Assembly (NCBI GenBank): GCA_900660155.1
Contig: CABFPE010000222.1
Location: 134,090-198,089 of the forward strand
DNA length: 64,000 nt
Direction of reading: 5' to 3'
Source of the DNA: Hofstenia miamia
Lineage: Eukaryota > Xenacoelomorpha > Acoela > Hofsteniidae
Below, piece after piece: positions 1 through 13,200 of this stretch. A program made the position numbers and the translations under genes. The stretch's first letter is position 1. Every line of letters starts with the position of its first letter. The notes beneath the pieces were generated by a model. It worked only from the letters and a program-made list of their open reading frames with translations. It made no database searches and had not been told where the DNA came from.

Positions 1-252
1 TCTTCCGCCACTTCTGCCTCGACGTCTATCACTTCATCTTCCCTTTGCTTAGCCTGTTCAACTCTCTTTTTCCCTTTACTCTCATCCAACTGTAACTTTC
101 GCACTTGTCCTGCAAGCCTCTGCTCTGTAACTTCTAATCCTGTTCCTGCCTTTCTCCATTCTTCCAAAATTCTCTTCCTGTAACCCCTCACATCTGGCCT
201 GCTTCTTCTGTAACACTCCAATGCTGTCCTGTTCTGCTCATCTCTCAAAGAA
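1..252 (-). mobile_element. LINE ORF fragment (R2/NeSL-like N-terminal region)
   Basis: Read on the minus strand, bases 252 to 1 form one open frame of about 84 codons, less AT-rich than its surroundings. It contains the motif pair RGYRKR ... VTEQRLAGQVR, followed by a charged, glutamate-rich stretch. From memory, this pair occurs upstream of the reverse transcriptase in R2/NeSL-type LINE proteins of aquatic invertebrates. The frame runs off the left edge of the window, so the reverse transcriptase itself is not visible. Bases 253-570 show nothing further that I can name. The family assignment is an inference from a short motif. Confidence 0.45.
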
Positions 253-581
253 CTTCTAAATTAAGCACTGCAATCAAATCCTAAGAAGCTTCTCTCAACA
301 GCTTTCTATAAATTCCACTCTTCTTGCGTATGAGGGCATCCACCTGTCTGATAAAGGTCCCTCAGTCCTCATCCGTAATCTAAGGAACTTCTTTCACACT
401 CCTTCCATAGCCCCAAATCAATATGGCACCTTGCGTCAACCCACGATTTCCTACGCCTACGCAGCATCCTACAACACACGCCGTGCCATATTACCAACAC
501 CCGCTGTTCATTCCAGTGAACAGTATTGTTTATATTTGTATTGCTACTTAAAAATGTAAAACTATGTTATATACACATGAG

Positions 582-2542
582 CAGGGCCTGGTTTTTAGTC
601 ATTTACCTAAAGCTACCTAAATTTACCTAAAATGGCCCAGAATGTTACAATATACCTAAATTCGACGTATTTGTAAATTCTACCTAAATTTCTATAGTTC
701 GACCTGCAATTAAATATACAGCACTTGTTCGGCATGAGCAACTGAACGGAATGAATTGCAAAGTGAAATGACTAATATAAATATTAGAGCATCAATAACA
801 ACATTGCTTTATTGCGGTTTTAGGCCTGCAGTCTGTTGACACGTGTATTTGTTTTCACCTCCTGTTAATTTCGTACTCCACGCACTAGACTAAATTAACT
901 CGCAATTAATATGACCATTCAAAACGTTAGTCAAATATTTGTTTTTCATTTCAGATTATTTGGAATGGGAAAGACTAAGGCGGCATAGTGACCGCGATAA
1001 TTCGTAAAACGCAATACACGTGCTTCGAACCACTGGGACCAGAGAAAGCGATTTGCAAGTTATGTTCTTGCTCATTTACCGTGCAGCAGAAAAGTCATGT
1101 GGAACAACACGTAAAAGAAGAAAATATCCGGCCACGCTCCCTCTCAGTCAACAATAACAAGTGCAATAGAAGCGTTTGCAAATGCACGCCAGGAACGGCG
1201 GGATTTAAACATGGACATGGTTAAAACATTCATGGAGTGCAATATTCCTTTGGAAAAGATAAACGATCCAGCCTAGATTACATTTATTGAAAAGTGGACA
1301 AACAAGAAGCCAATGGAAAGTTCATACTTACGAAAGTTGTGCATACAGCCATTATACGAGGAAAATCTTCAGAAAATCCGGAGCGCAATTGGTAACTCAG
1401 ACGTTTATTTCATAGTTGATGAAACGACGGACAATAAGCAAAGGTATGGTCTCAATTTTCTTGTTGGGATATTAGACGGAAATGCCCCCAGCAAATCAAT
1501 GCTATTGAACGTCCTTCAGCTCGAAAAAGTCAACCATAGCACAGTTGCTCAAGCTATTAACGACAGTTTGAAACTTTTGTGGCCAGAAAATATTCAGTAC
1601 GATCGGGTACACTTGGCCTTGTCAGATGGGGCGAGCTATATGAAAAAATGCATGGACGGTTTGAAAGTTATGTACCCTAAATTAACCCATGTGACATGCG
1701 TTGTTCATGGATTACACCACGTGGCAGAAGCAATTCGAGATAGCTATCCCAAGGTTGATTCGTTTATTTCAGAAGTTAAAAAAACGTTTGTTAAAGCACC
1801 GCTACGGCGAAGCAAGTTTGTCCAGGAGGCAAATATCCCAATGCCCCCGGAACCCGTTATTACAAGATGGGGCACGTGGTTATCGGCGGCTCAATATTAT
1901 GCGAAGTACTATCAAGTTGTAAAAACTTTCTTCGGGAATTTGGAATCAAGTTCGTCAAGTATTGAAAAGGTGAAAGCTATGATGCGCGATGATAGCCAGC
2001 TTATTGCAGATATAACGTTCATCAACGCAAATTTCACGAAGCTGACTGAGGCCATGGATGAACTGCAAAGTCAAACAATGCCTCTCTTCGAAAGTACTCT
2101 ACTTGTGGAAAATATACTGTCGAATATTCAGAATACCCCGAATATTCCTGAAAAAATTGTCAAGAAGTCTTATTCGATTTTACAGAAAAATTGTGGTTTT
2201 TTTACACTGGCTGCTGTTGCTAAATGTTGTGCTGGATTCAACGACTTACTACCAACCGATGTTCTGGATATGCAGTTCTCGCCGAGCGAACTATCGAATT
2301 TCATGTACGCTCCAATTACAAGTGCAGACGTGGAACGCAGTTTTTCGAAACTCCCCCATGTTCTGAGAAAGGAAAGGCAAAGTTTAACGTTTGAGAATCT
2401 TAAAATACATCTTTTATTGTACTATAACAAGGACATTTTCCAATAAAATGTTTTGAAAACAATGTTTTACCTAAATTTACCTAAATAGGGCATGGCTCTT
2501 ACCTAAATCGTCTGATTTTTTTACCTAAAAAACCAGGCCCTG
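582..2542 (+). mobile_element. hAT DNA transposon, CGGBP1-like family, with 8-bp target duplication
   Basis: The ends are inverted repeats: CAGGGCCTGGTTTTTAG at 582-598, and its near-perfect reverse complement at 2525-2542. The 8-bp sequence CACATGAG lies immediately outside both ends (574-581 and 2543-2550), the target-site duplication expected of hAT elements. Inside each end is a cluster of the short motif TTACCTAAA, with at least five copies between 600 and 700 and at least four between 2465 and 2530. These run in the same orientation at both ends. The interior codes for a BED-finger remnant and a long transposase frame. The perfect duplication and open main frame suggest a fairly recent insertion, although the N-terminal coding region is interrupted. 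Confidence 0.9.
988..2446 (+). CDS. hAT transposase (BED-finger remnant plus catalytic/dimerisation frame)
   Basis: The main frame, 1313-2446, encodes 377 residues. It has the first acidic motif VDETTD (residues 35-40), LSDGASY (103-109), CVVHGLHH (about 129-136), TRWGTWL (184-190), and the C-terminal hAT dimerisation signature SADVERSFSK followed by an LLLYYN helix. The layout matches the hAT group annotated as CGG triplet repeat-binding protein 1-like. Upstream, 988-1224 has a BED-like finger (CKLCSCSF with a later histidine pair) in another frame. A TAG near 1274 separates the two parts, so no single uninterrupted protein is encoded unless splicing joins them. The frame lies wholly inside the element with matching ends, so it is element-borne and not a domesticated host gene. 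Confidence 0.85.
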
Positions 2543-2599
2543 CACATGAGACAACCACGGACACAGGCAAACAAATTGCATTATCAACACTAAAATTTT

Positions 2600-4800
2600 A
2601 CTTTCATTTATGACTACTTTTTAAATAATTAAATTATCCTAGCAGGAGATATAGAATTAAATCCTGGCCCAATTTTAGATGAATGTAATCTTGAGAATTT
2701 ACAAAATGGTAAAAAAGACCATTATACATATATTTATCTAAACGCCAGAAGTCTGAATTCAAATAGAAGTTATTGTCTTCAAATTGCAACTCAATTTGGC
2801 TCAAATTCAATTTTTTCTATTACAGAAACTTGGTTATCAATGATATCAATTCAAATCTGTTCAAACCAGACCCCAAATATCTTAATGTTTTTATTATTAT
2901 TAATTATGAATGATCAAATAAATTAATTAAGGACTTACGCGCTAAAAATTCAGCTTTAAAACAACGTCAATTTTTTGAAAACTTAAATTCTACTAAACAA
3001 AACTGGAAATTTTTAAGAATAGAAGTACCAAATGTGTCAAAATTGATTTAAATTAAAATTTTGTTTGCTTTCGTATGCATTCTTAAAAACTACAGCGGTA
3101 TATGCACCTCCAAAACTTTTTTAATTGAAATACTAGATGTAAAATGAATTTCCAGGAGTAATTGTACTGCTAGTAATAAACCGTTTCATTAGAAAATCGA
3201 ATGGGCCCAATAGTGACATTTTAGAAATTTATATTGATAATAATAAATTTACCAATAAAAAAGATACTAAATGATTTAAATTAGACATTTAAAGAATTAG
3301 GTAACTTCAATTTTCCTAAAACTTCTCTATCAGAACTTATGTAATCAAATTGCAATTCAACGTCTCAATTTAGGCTATCAACCTTAAGAGAATTAGAAAC
3401 AATTGTACAAAATTTAGACGTTAATAAATCTCAAGGTTCCACTCATTTACCTTACTTTTTTATTAAGAAATTTTTTCATGCATTTGGCGACCATCTATCA
3501 ATGTATAGTTGAAAACGAATTTCCGGAGGTAATGAAAAAAGATATAACAGCTTTGAATAAATATGGAAATCCCCAAAAATTATAGGCTAATTTCAATAAC
3601 ACACCCTTTTAGTAAATTATGCGAAAAATTATTGCACATTCAAATCAACCAATACCTTGCATCTGAGAATATCTTGTCATCTAAACAATATGGTTTCCGC
3701 GCTAAGCATTATACAAGTGATGCAATTATTTCAATTACTGAGAAAATATCCTCAAATAAATCTCAAAACAAATCCCTTCCAGACTTTAAGCAAAGCTTTT
3801 AATTCAATGAATTTTGGAAATTTAGCGTTTGAACTTAAAAAAATAGAAAACAGCGTGTTTTAATGAATAATATGAAATCTGATTATATTAAAACCAATCG
3901 CGAATTATCTCAAGGCACAGTACTAGAGCCAATTTTATTAGCAATATATGTAAATGACATAATTAAGCATGTAAATCATAGTGAAATATATCAATTTACT
4001 GATGATACTTGCCTCGTAAATACAGGTAATGATGCATTTAGGGATACAAAATATTTATAAAGTTCTAGGTATTTATCATCCAATCAATTAAAAATTAATA
4101 TTGAAAAAACGCAATTCATTATATTTTTCACCAATTCCGTAAAAGAAATAACAAACAAGATCAAATTAATTGTTAACAGTTTTCTAATAAAACAAAATTA
4201 TCATGTTACATATTTAGGTGTGGATACTGACAAAGATTTAAAATTTAATAAATTTTTCTTAAAAAGTTACAAAAAATGTCTTCTGGCGTTAGAAACTTAT
4301 ACCACCTCAGAAATTTAGGACCAAATTATTACATGCACTTTGTTTATATCAATTATATTACTGTTCATTTATATTTATAAATTGTAATACAAAAAGCCGC
4401 TATTTATTATGAAAAACTTTTAAGTTGTCATTAACAACATTAAATTTTGCATGTAAGCATGATCATGTTAGTGAATACAGACGAACGTATAATATATTAT
4501 CCCCGCTATATCAAGTACAATTCCATGCAGCTTCAATTTTATTTAAGCATAAATATGGCTGAGAATCACTGTCTTTCTTGATAATTACTTAAAAGTAAAT
4601 ACACGATCACGTAAATTTATTTGCAGCAGTATTTCCTATCCTAGTTTTCATCGAGCAGCCTCAAATAGTTGGAATGATTTAGAAAATGAGATTAAAGTGG
4701 AAAAAAATTACAAAAAATTTAGAAAAACAATTGTACGTTTCTACCGACAAAATACAATTCGGAGACACAAACATGGTAAACACATTTACTGATTTTTTAA
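2600..4800 (+). mobile_element. Decayed CR1-like LINE with 2A-like motif, endonuclease and reverse transcriptase pieces
   Basis: A frame from about 2630 reads LAGDIELNPGP (2639-2671), a 2A-like ribosome-skipping motif. It continues into the start of an apurinic-type endonuclease: YLNARSLNSN near 2740, then ITETWLS near 2820. Reverse transcriptase follows in broken frames: YRLISI near 3580, KQYGFRAKH near 3690, the LSQGTVLEPI motif near 3910, and the catalytic-box variant FTDDTCL near 4000. A typical CR1 C-terminal tail (SNSWNDLENEI) lies near 4660. Multiple frame changes, stops and an internal loss between endonuclease and reverse transcriptase make it an inactive copy. The upstream part (ORF1) is absent. 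Confidence 0.8.
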
Positions 4801-5135
4801 ACTGAGCTCACCACAAAGTTATTATTATGATATATTTTATATTTAGTTTGTAGTTTAATTGTATCCTTTAGCAAATATATATTGCTTTGACTCTTATTAT
4901 TTTTAAGTTAAGCGTCCAGTATTAATAACAGGTCGAGTTGGCAGCTCTAATTGCCGTAGATTAAATTTTCTCGAACATTAACTTTTTAACTATAAATAAT
5001 AGAAATTTCACTTGAATACTTTAAATGTCATTTAATCTTAATATTGCCTAAAATTCGGCCGATATTCCGAACATCGTTACGAATAATAGCTTATACTAGT
5101 ACAATAGAGAGGGGTAAAATTATAGACTTCTTAGG

Positions 5136-5900
5136 CTAGAAAATTGGGACTACATCAAAACTAGCTCTGTATAGGGACCAATCACAAAATAATGGTAAAG
5201 GGTAACTACGTACAACTATTGAAGATGATTTCAAAGCTCCTATAAATGAATATTGAAGTAAGTGCTTCAATTCTTTGGATGATTTTACCAACTCATCAAT
5301 AATATCGTCAAAATCATTCTGAGTTACTATTTCCTTTCCCATGCACAATAATAACAGTGCATCAAATTTAACCTACACTAACAAAGATAGGAGATAATTC
5401 TTTATTAGTTTCAAGATTCTGAATGTTCTATGTGTGATCAAGAAGTTACACTCTTCTGTTAGATTTGCATAAACCAGATAACACAGAAAATGTTAGACCA
5501 ATAGCCTATAACTGAACAAAAAACAATCATCGTATTTCTTACTTTCTTTACAGCCATTCATGCTTCCATCTCTATAATCATTCTTGTTGTTTGAAATTAT
5601 ATTCCTTGCTTCTAATTATGCAAACTCAGGTATAATTGATTGCTTCAAACTTTTTTTAAAAAACTCATGGGCCTTTCTTTCATTTCAGGAATTGAAATAA
5701 TAGGAAATGCTTTCTTGATAACCCCAAAAAAGCAATGTCAATAATTTCATTGCACATAGCTAGTGACTCAACTCAGTCGCACATTATATCAATCATAGGA
5801 ACAAACTTCTTGACATAATAGAAATGCAAATTTTGGTCAGATATTCCTCTAAAACTACCCTATTATAATTCAATTCGAAAGGAAAAACATTTTCAATTTA
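5136..5900 (-). mobile_element. hAT/ZMYM-type transposase relic (C-terminal part)
   Basis: On the minus strand, pieces in the same order as a hAT protein of the ZMYM/TTF type can be read: NLTEECNFLITHRTFRILK (about 5450-5390), then, after a stop, FDALLLLCMGKEIV and FDDIIDELV (about 5375-5290). Leu-rich helix followed by DxDDxIDxF is typical of the C-terminal dimerisation region. Stops interrupt the upstream part to about 5900. No terminal repeats were found. This could be a fragment of a larger element. Family placement is by motif only. Confidence 0.4.
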
Positions 5901-7274
5901 AGAATATTTTCCATATATCTAACCTAAGTTAAGATTTCTCAAAATCACTAATGTATTTATTTCCATTCACAAAAATATGTATTTCTGCAAAACATTTCCC
6001 ATTTAATATTTTGGATACATTGAAAAATATTCTTGAGCCGTTTAGCCAATACCTATAGAGTAGGGTACTGTGGTACCACTCAGCCTGATGGGATTTACTG
6101 GTTCAAGCCAATGGGACTGTTATTTGGGACTAAATACTTCAGTGGAATTGGGATTTCTACCATAATTAAGGAAACTGGGACTACGGATTTAAAAATAATA
6201 CTCGTTTTTTATAAATATTGGCCAAAATAAAAGTTTTACATTGAAACCAATGGTATTACGGGATCATGGGACTGGAGCCAAATCTAATTGGACTGAGTAA
6301 ATATAATTCAAGGCCCGAGGAACCCTAATGTACAACCATTACTAAGAGTGACTGGAGTATATATATATTTTGTGTGAAGGGGGATGGAGGAGCTGGAATT
6401 TCAAATGCAGGCTGTTAACTCTTTCTATTGTGACCACTGTTATCATACAATGAAAAAGACAGATCTGAGCGTCACTCTATTAAAGCTGTGCCGCAACAAT
6501 ATAACCTTAGTTGTATTACCATAAACACAATGTTATATTTTGTTCTCTAGTTACATGCTTATTAAAGTAAACTGTTAATAACCATGCAAACCATCATAAT
6601 GATGTTTTTTCAACGAAACTAAATTGCAACGGAATCATTTTAAAGTGATGAAATGGTTATTTTACTAACAAGTGGGCCCTGGGGTAACGAATTATCAAGA
6701 TTTACAAATCGAATTATTCATTATGTAGATGCGAACTACGAATAAATATTTAAAAATGATCTATACGCTGCTACAATTAATGAATTTCTCTAGGCATTAT
6801 ATGCTTAGGAAAGAAATTGCCTAAATCTGGTATGGACAAGAAACCTATGAAAACGAGATAAGAATTCGGAAATGATTATTCCACAACTTTAATATTATAA
6901 AATGAGAGAGTTTGATATTAAGATCATTAGCGCGCATTTTTACATACATAGCATGTACATGAGAAACGAATTGATTGCGAAATCACTTTCATATAGTATG
7001 ATAGTTTTCTTACAACATTTTCTAAAAAGATTCTCACAAGGTCAATTGCAATAAAGTTAATCAAGGTCAATTAAAAAACAATTGGTTTTTCAATGTGACA
7101 AATATCTTATTACTGGAATAGATTCAAATTCAAATTTTAAAATATATCTGGGATAAAATAAAATGAAAATATCTATTTGATGAAAACAAATAAAATATCG
7201 AGAGCATATATGATGTTAAATTTTTATTCTTCGTAAGGTTTATTGTTTCTAATCAATTGATTTTATTTTAAGTT
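5901..7274. other. Gene-free AT-rich stretch upstream of CFAP57
   Basis: No coding pattern, splice-bounded exon or terminal repeat is apparent to me. The stretch immediately before 7275 is pyrimidine- and A-rich and presumably holds the CFAP57 promoter and 5' untranslated region. No TATA box or start site can be fixed by eye. Confidence 0.4.
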
Positions 7275-10200
7275 ATGTCAATAGCAGTTCTTCAACCCAA
7301 ATATATTTTTGGAATAAAATCAGACGTTGTTGGAAATGTCAATTTTCTGGATGAAACCAGCATTATATTTCCTGCAGGATCCAACTGCGTTCTTTACAAT
7401 ATTGATCAAAGAATGCAAAGATTTATACCTTGTTCAGAGAAGAGCAATGGTGTTACTGCTATGGCTATCAGCCCAAATAGAAAATACGGTGCCGTCGCTG
7501 AAAAGGGTGACCGAGCTACAATTGTTATCTATGATTTGCATAGTCTTAGGAAAAAGAAAATATTATCAGCCCAGCCTGATATGCAAAGTGGAGAGTTTGT
7601 TCATTTAGCATTTAGCCCTGATTCGAAGTACCTAGTAGCTCAAGGTGGTCGACCTGATTGGTTTATGATGTACTGGAGCTGGGAGAAACCAAAAGTGATG
7701 TGCAAGATGTCGACAACAAATGCAAATAACAATCCTGTAAAACAGGTAACAGCTTTTTCCTTTGAATTTTGGCATCATATGTTCTAGGTTTTATTTAATC
7801 CTGAAGATAATACCTTGATATCAGTTATCGGAGAGCAAATTATTAAGCTCATGCGCTATACTGAAGGAGTTTTGAAGCAACTTCCCTTTGCCAAAGTTGA
7901 GTCTGGTATTTATACTGCACAGAACTGGGCCTCAGCTGAACGTTTAATTGTTGGCTCTGATATTGGAAAGATTTTAATATTTGATAATTCCGAATTAAAG
8001 TTTGACTTTAATGTGACTGGTGCACCAGGCACTGATATTTCTCTGCAGAGTCGGTAAGCTATTTTTTTCCAATCAATATTTTATATAAAGACCAAGTAAT
8101 TTAAATCAAAATCAAACTACTTTCGGATCTTGATGGCATTCTACATGTATTTGTCTATTTGCACTATTGTTGAATGTAGCGACGCGTTTCTTTACATTAC
8201 AGAACTCCCCTTCCTTCCAGCTAAATGTTTCTACAATATATTAAATTTGTTATCTTTTTTTCAATTGCAAAGTATATCCATAATATTCTAGATATACATA
8301 AATTGTCCAAATGTTAATAATTTGTTACAAAATTTTCTTAATTGTAACAATTGCTAAGAAAAATGTTGAGGCTAAATTTTCTCAAAGTTGAACAGTATTT
8401 GCATTATCTGTTCAATTATTTTTGTCAGATTATTACCTTTTTAATTAAAAACTATCCATGTTAGTGATTAATATCATCCTCTCATTCCAGTGACCTGTAT
8501 TACGTACCAAGAGTTTAGATCATAAATTTATTGTACTTCATAGAACTTTAATAATCAGCTAAAGGAAGTATTTTACCAATGCTGCCTAAAAGGCATCACT
8601 TTATCAAAGCCTACTAAAAATAATATGTCTGTTATTTTAGAACAAAGTGATTTTTATTGTTTTGAGTAAACCTGTCTTGTGAACAGTGTTAACCAATTTA
8701 ACTAAAATAACTATGACTCCAACATGCAATCGTTTACTACATGGAATTTTATTTTGTAACTCTCATGAGGAAATAGCTTTCTACCTCAATGCTCCGATGA
8801 ATTGAAATTGTAAATTTCTTAATGTTACAGAAAAAATATATTAATTTAATCCCAAATACACATTCGAGCATCAAAGAATTATATACAAGGTGTTTTAGTT
8901 GATCCCGAATGTGTGTAATCATAGACTTCCACTTTTAATCGCCAAGAGCGAGAATTCTGTCTTAAATATTAACTCTATGAATTTCAAAGTGATCTGACTG
9001 CAACAATTGTTCGAAAAATTCTTCACATCTTTTGAAAAAATTTGATAAGCACTACGAATCATGTAAGGTTCGATTGAATCAAGAAAGTCAATGACACACG
9101 CAGTAAGTTCTTGAATTGGTTTTGGTTAGGAATTTCAATAAGTTTTGTCTCTAATGTAACCACAGTCTAATATCATTCTCTGCCAGGAGTGGGATTTTGG
9201 ATGGCGCTGCCACGACCAATCCAACCAACGCTGAGGTAATGTTGATTCTCAGTTTCCAAAAAGTTCCATAATACAGAGTAACTCTTCCCATAGACATTTG
9301 TGGGTCATCTCCAAATGCTGGTGTAACGCTTCGATAAATTTTAAGGCATGCTTTTATCTGTGTCCGAAAGGCCAGCGGGTTCAAACGAAACACCCTTTTT
9401 ATATGCATTTATGATCATCATCGCTATGTCTATTTTCAAACTTCAATTAAGTACTTTTACGTAGAAATGCATTGCAGTTTATACTTCATTTGATCTAAAA
9501 TGTTTATTAGATGTTGAATCTGGATTGACTTTTGGATTCAAAAAATGTTTTCGTATATTTCGCTTAATGTGTAACTGAAGAAGCATTTGCAAGAATTTCA
9601 ATTGAAAAATTCTGAATGACCGTCTGTGATAAAATATCATCAAATGATCATTTGAAAGTTAAAATGTCACCAAATGATCACTTGAAATTTAAAATGTCAC
9701 CAAATGATCACTTGAAAGTTAAAATGTCACCAAATGATCATTTGAAAGTTAAAATGTCACCAAATGATCACTTGAAAGTTAAAATGTCATCAAATGATCA
9801 CTTGAAAGTTAAAATGTCATCAAATGATCACTTAAAAGTTAAAATGTCATCAAATGATCACTTGAAAGTTGAAATTCCAGTTTCAACTTCAAGTCAACAT
9901 ATTGAGGAAAACTGAGCTAGTTGGTATGAAAGTGGAAGTGGGCTAATTTTTGCAAAAATTTCTTAATTTAACTTAAGCCTTAAAGGGCTTTGTATGAAAT
10001 CAGTTGTTCACAAATTACAGAATTAGCCGTATTCCTTGCAGTGAAGTTGTTAAGAAAAGCAAATTTTTGAACGGGAAAATTTCCTGGTACTAAAAACATT
10101 AGTAATTTCCCAAGTGCTAAAAGTACATTATAATTAATTTTCCAAAATCAACGGAAATCCAAATATCATTGCTTTTGCCTCATACTCACACTCAACCTAA

Positions 10201-13200
10201 GGTTGTGTGATGTATCGGTCATGCATTAATTTCCGATGCAGACGAATTGATTGCAGTGTCATTGAATTTAGATAATTGATTATTATAACAGAATCGCTTG
10301 TGAATAGCATATAATATTATATAATAAGCAGTTTTTACACAAGTTACACTCCTATGCTCATTTCACTTATGTAGCTTTTAAAAGAATTGCACTAAAAGTT
10401 GCAGATCTTTCAATGAAAAGCTTTTGAAACCCACACGAAGAAAAAACATATACATTTACCAGAACTAATGATATAAATTTCATTTTTCTCGCATCACATT
10501 GAATAATCATCAAATAGCGATGTCAAGTACACATTTATCTCATTTTTTTGGAAAAAAACCTGCACGGCACATCCGCTTGAGTCGAACCGTCTATCATTTT
10601 CATCTCTGAGTGGTAAATATGTGCGGAGTTTAAAAATTTATGAACAGCATCAACATAATATACGTATTAATATCGAATCATCGATTCGTCAACTTAACTA
10701 ATACAAACTAATAAAGAAAATATATTGATTGAAAGGTTATTCTCTATATTTTTATGTAAGTGCTAGTTTTGTTGCTTTGCAATCATTTGTACAAATTTGC
10801 AGCAAGAATATTATCTGAGATTTTAGCACCTGTTATTTTTTCTTTTACATGCTTTTTTAGTGACATATTTATGTGATAATTTAATTATTTTTAATTTAGA
10901 ACTGCCAGTGCGACAGAACAATCGTTTTTTAGCAACAGGAGTTTCATCTCTGGAATCGTCTGTTATTCAAAAGGCATTGCTGTATCAACTCAAGGAGGTT
11001 TTGTGCATTTGCTTGATAAAAGCGATGATGGTGCATATAAAAATTCGAAAATTATTAAGGTCTGTTCTTTAAAATGTAGAAAAGCTCAAATATTGTTTCG
11101 AGTTTTTGTTCAAATTATGTCGTTATTTAACATGATAAAATTTTAGATTCCTGAAGAAGAAACGGGGGATTCTCGTAAGCAGTTAACACATGAAATCAAA
11201 CAGCTTGTTATTAGTCCTTCTGATGAAATTTTGTTAGCAAGTACGGAAACAGCCCAGCTCTATACTATTTCAATGTCAAATATTGATATGTCTAAGGTAA
11301 CTTAGAAATTTTTTTAACGATAAATTAAAATTTTCTGCTAATAGTTGACATCTATGGCTTTACCAGATAAATTGAAATTAATATCTAAAAAAATATTGAA
11401 GTTGCTAAAGCAAGTATTATCATAGTTTGCTTATAATTTAGCCACATGACCTTGCTTATTTTGAACTGTTGTCTCAAAGTTACCATCACGCTGCAATAAC
11501 AAGTCTGGACACTTGCTATAGGAAGCCATACATCGTCACAACTTCCTTGGACAGATCTGTGCGAATCTGGAACTATGAAACCAAGTAAGATTACAACGTT
11601 GATTCTATGTTAAAACAATTCCAAAATTTTGGTCAAGACTTCGTATACCTAATATATATTTTAGTGGATTAGAGATTTGGAAAACTTTTGCTGAGGAAGC
11701 TCATAGTGCGGCTATTCACCCATCCGGTCTGTATATTCTCGTAGGATTCAGTGACAAACTTCGCCTTTTAAACATTCTCATTGATGATATCAGGTGTTTC
11801 AAAGAGTTCAACATCAGGGGCTGCAACGAGGTAGAATTGTTTATAAAAATGTCATTTATTTATTTTTAATCGAAATTATTCAAGATTCACAATACATGAC
11901 GTTTCTAAAAAATATTCGGATTAATCGAATTGTATTGAAAAAAGAACAGAATATTTTTTCCACTTTTTTGAAAAACTATGAAAATTGCAAATTTCCATTA
12001 TGAAGTTTGAGGAAATACAGTTTTGTACAAGTTTATAAATTTGTTTAGTGAGTTTCTATTTGAAAGAATGGAATGATAAAGTATTTTGACCTGCATGCGT
12101 ACCCTAAATAATTTTTTGATCAATGTGAGAAATGTGTATAAAATAGAATACTTTGAAGAATATGCAGTTATTTCAATAAGAACACTTTCACCATGCCGTA
12201 TCTGTTAATATAACCGCCGCAAGCAGTAATGCGCACGCCTACAGTTGTCTAATATGAATCAGATTTGAATTTTATTCTTGCTGTTTAGTGTGCATTCAGT
12301 AATGGAGGACATCTGTTTGCTGCTGTGCAAAACAGTGTGATCCAAATTTACTCTGCAGTTAATTACGAAAATGTTTACAATTTAAAAGGTCACAATGGCA
12401 AGGTACGATCAATTAAGTGGTCATTGGACGATACTAAACTTACTTCATGTGGAACTGACGGTGCTGTCTACGAGTGGGAAATTGTCACTACGAAGAGAGT
12501 CAATGAAATTATTGTAAAAACGTGTGCTTATTCAGGTATAGCTTTTTAATGCGGTTAAACATCGTTTTTGAAAACTTAAATAACTGAATTTTTTTATTAC
12601 AATTATTTATTTAAATGCTGTGAATTCTTTTTTAAAAGCTTTTGTTTGCATTTTAGGTGTTTCACGTTCACCGGACGGTAAAAATACATTTGCAGTTGGC
12701 AATGATAAGACAATCAAAGAAATTGCTGATTCTCAAATACTTCGTGAAGTTGATATGATGGGATCTGAGCAACTGCAAGTTGTTCTTTCCAATTCTGGAC
12801 GAATGCTTTTCACTGGATCAGTTTCGGGTTCTATTCGTTCAGTCAAGTTCCCCTTGACTGTACCTGCAGAATGGCAAGAATATCAAGCCCATTCTTCACC
12901 GATAACTAATGTAAGTAATATGTTGTGTAGGAAGAACGTTTACACATTTTTAGATGAAAATGACATTTGACGACCAATTTCTATTAACCTGTAGTGAAGA
13001 CGGTACTTTAATGATTTGGAAGGTTAGTGACAAAGAAGGACGTACATTAAAGCGGGATCGAAGTTTACCATTTGCAGAAGAAATCCTCATAACTAAGACT
13101 GATCTCGAGGAAAAGGTACTAAAGCAAAAATCTGATATATATAATTCTTTCGAAGAGTATTGATTATATAATTAAATGTATTGGTTTTAGAACACCGCTA

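Noticed and set aside
9616-9915. A 99-codon repeat protein
   Set aside because: It is the chance frame of a 30-bp minisatellite inside a well-defined CFAP57 intron, with no splice sites.
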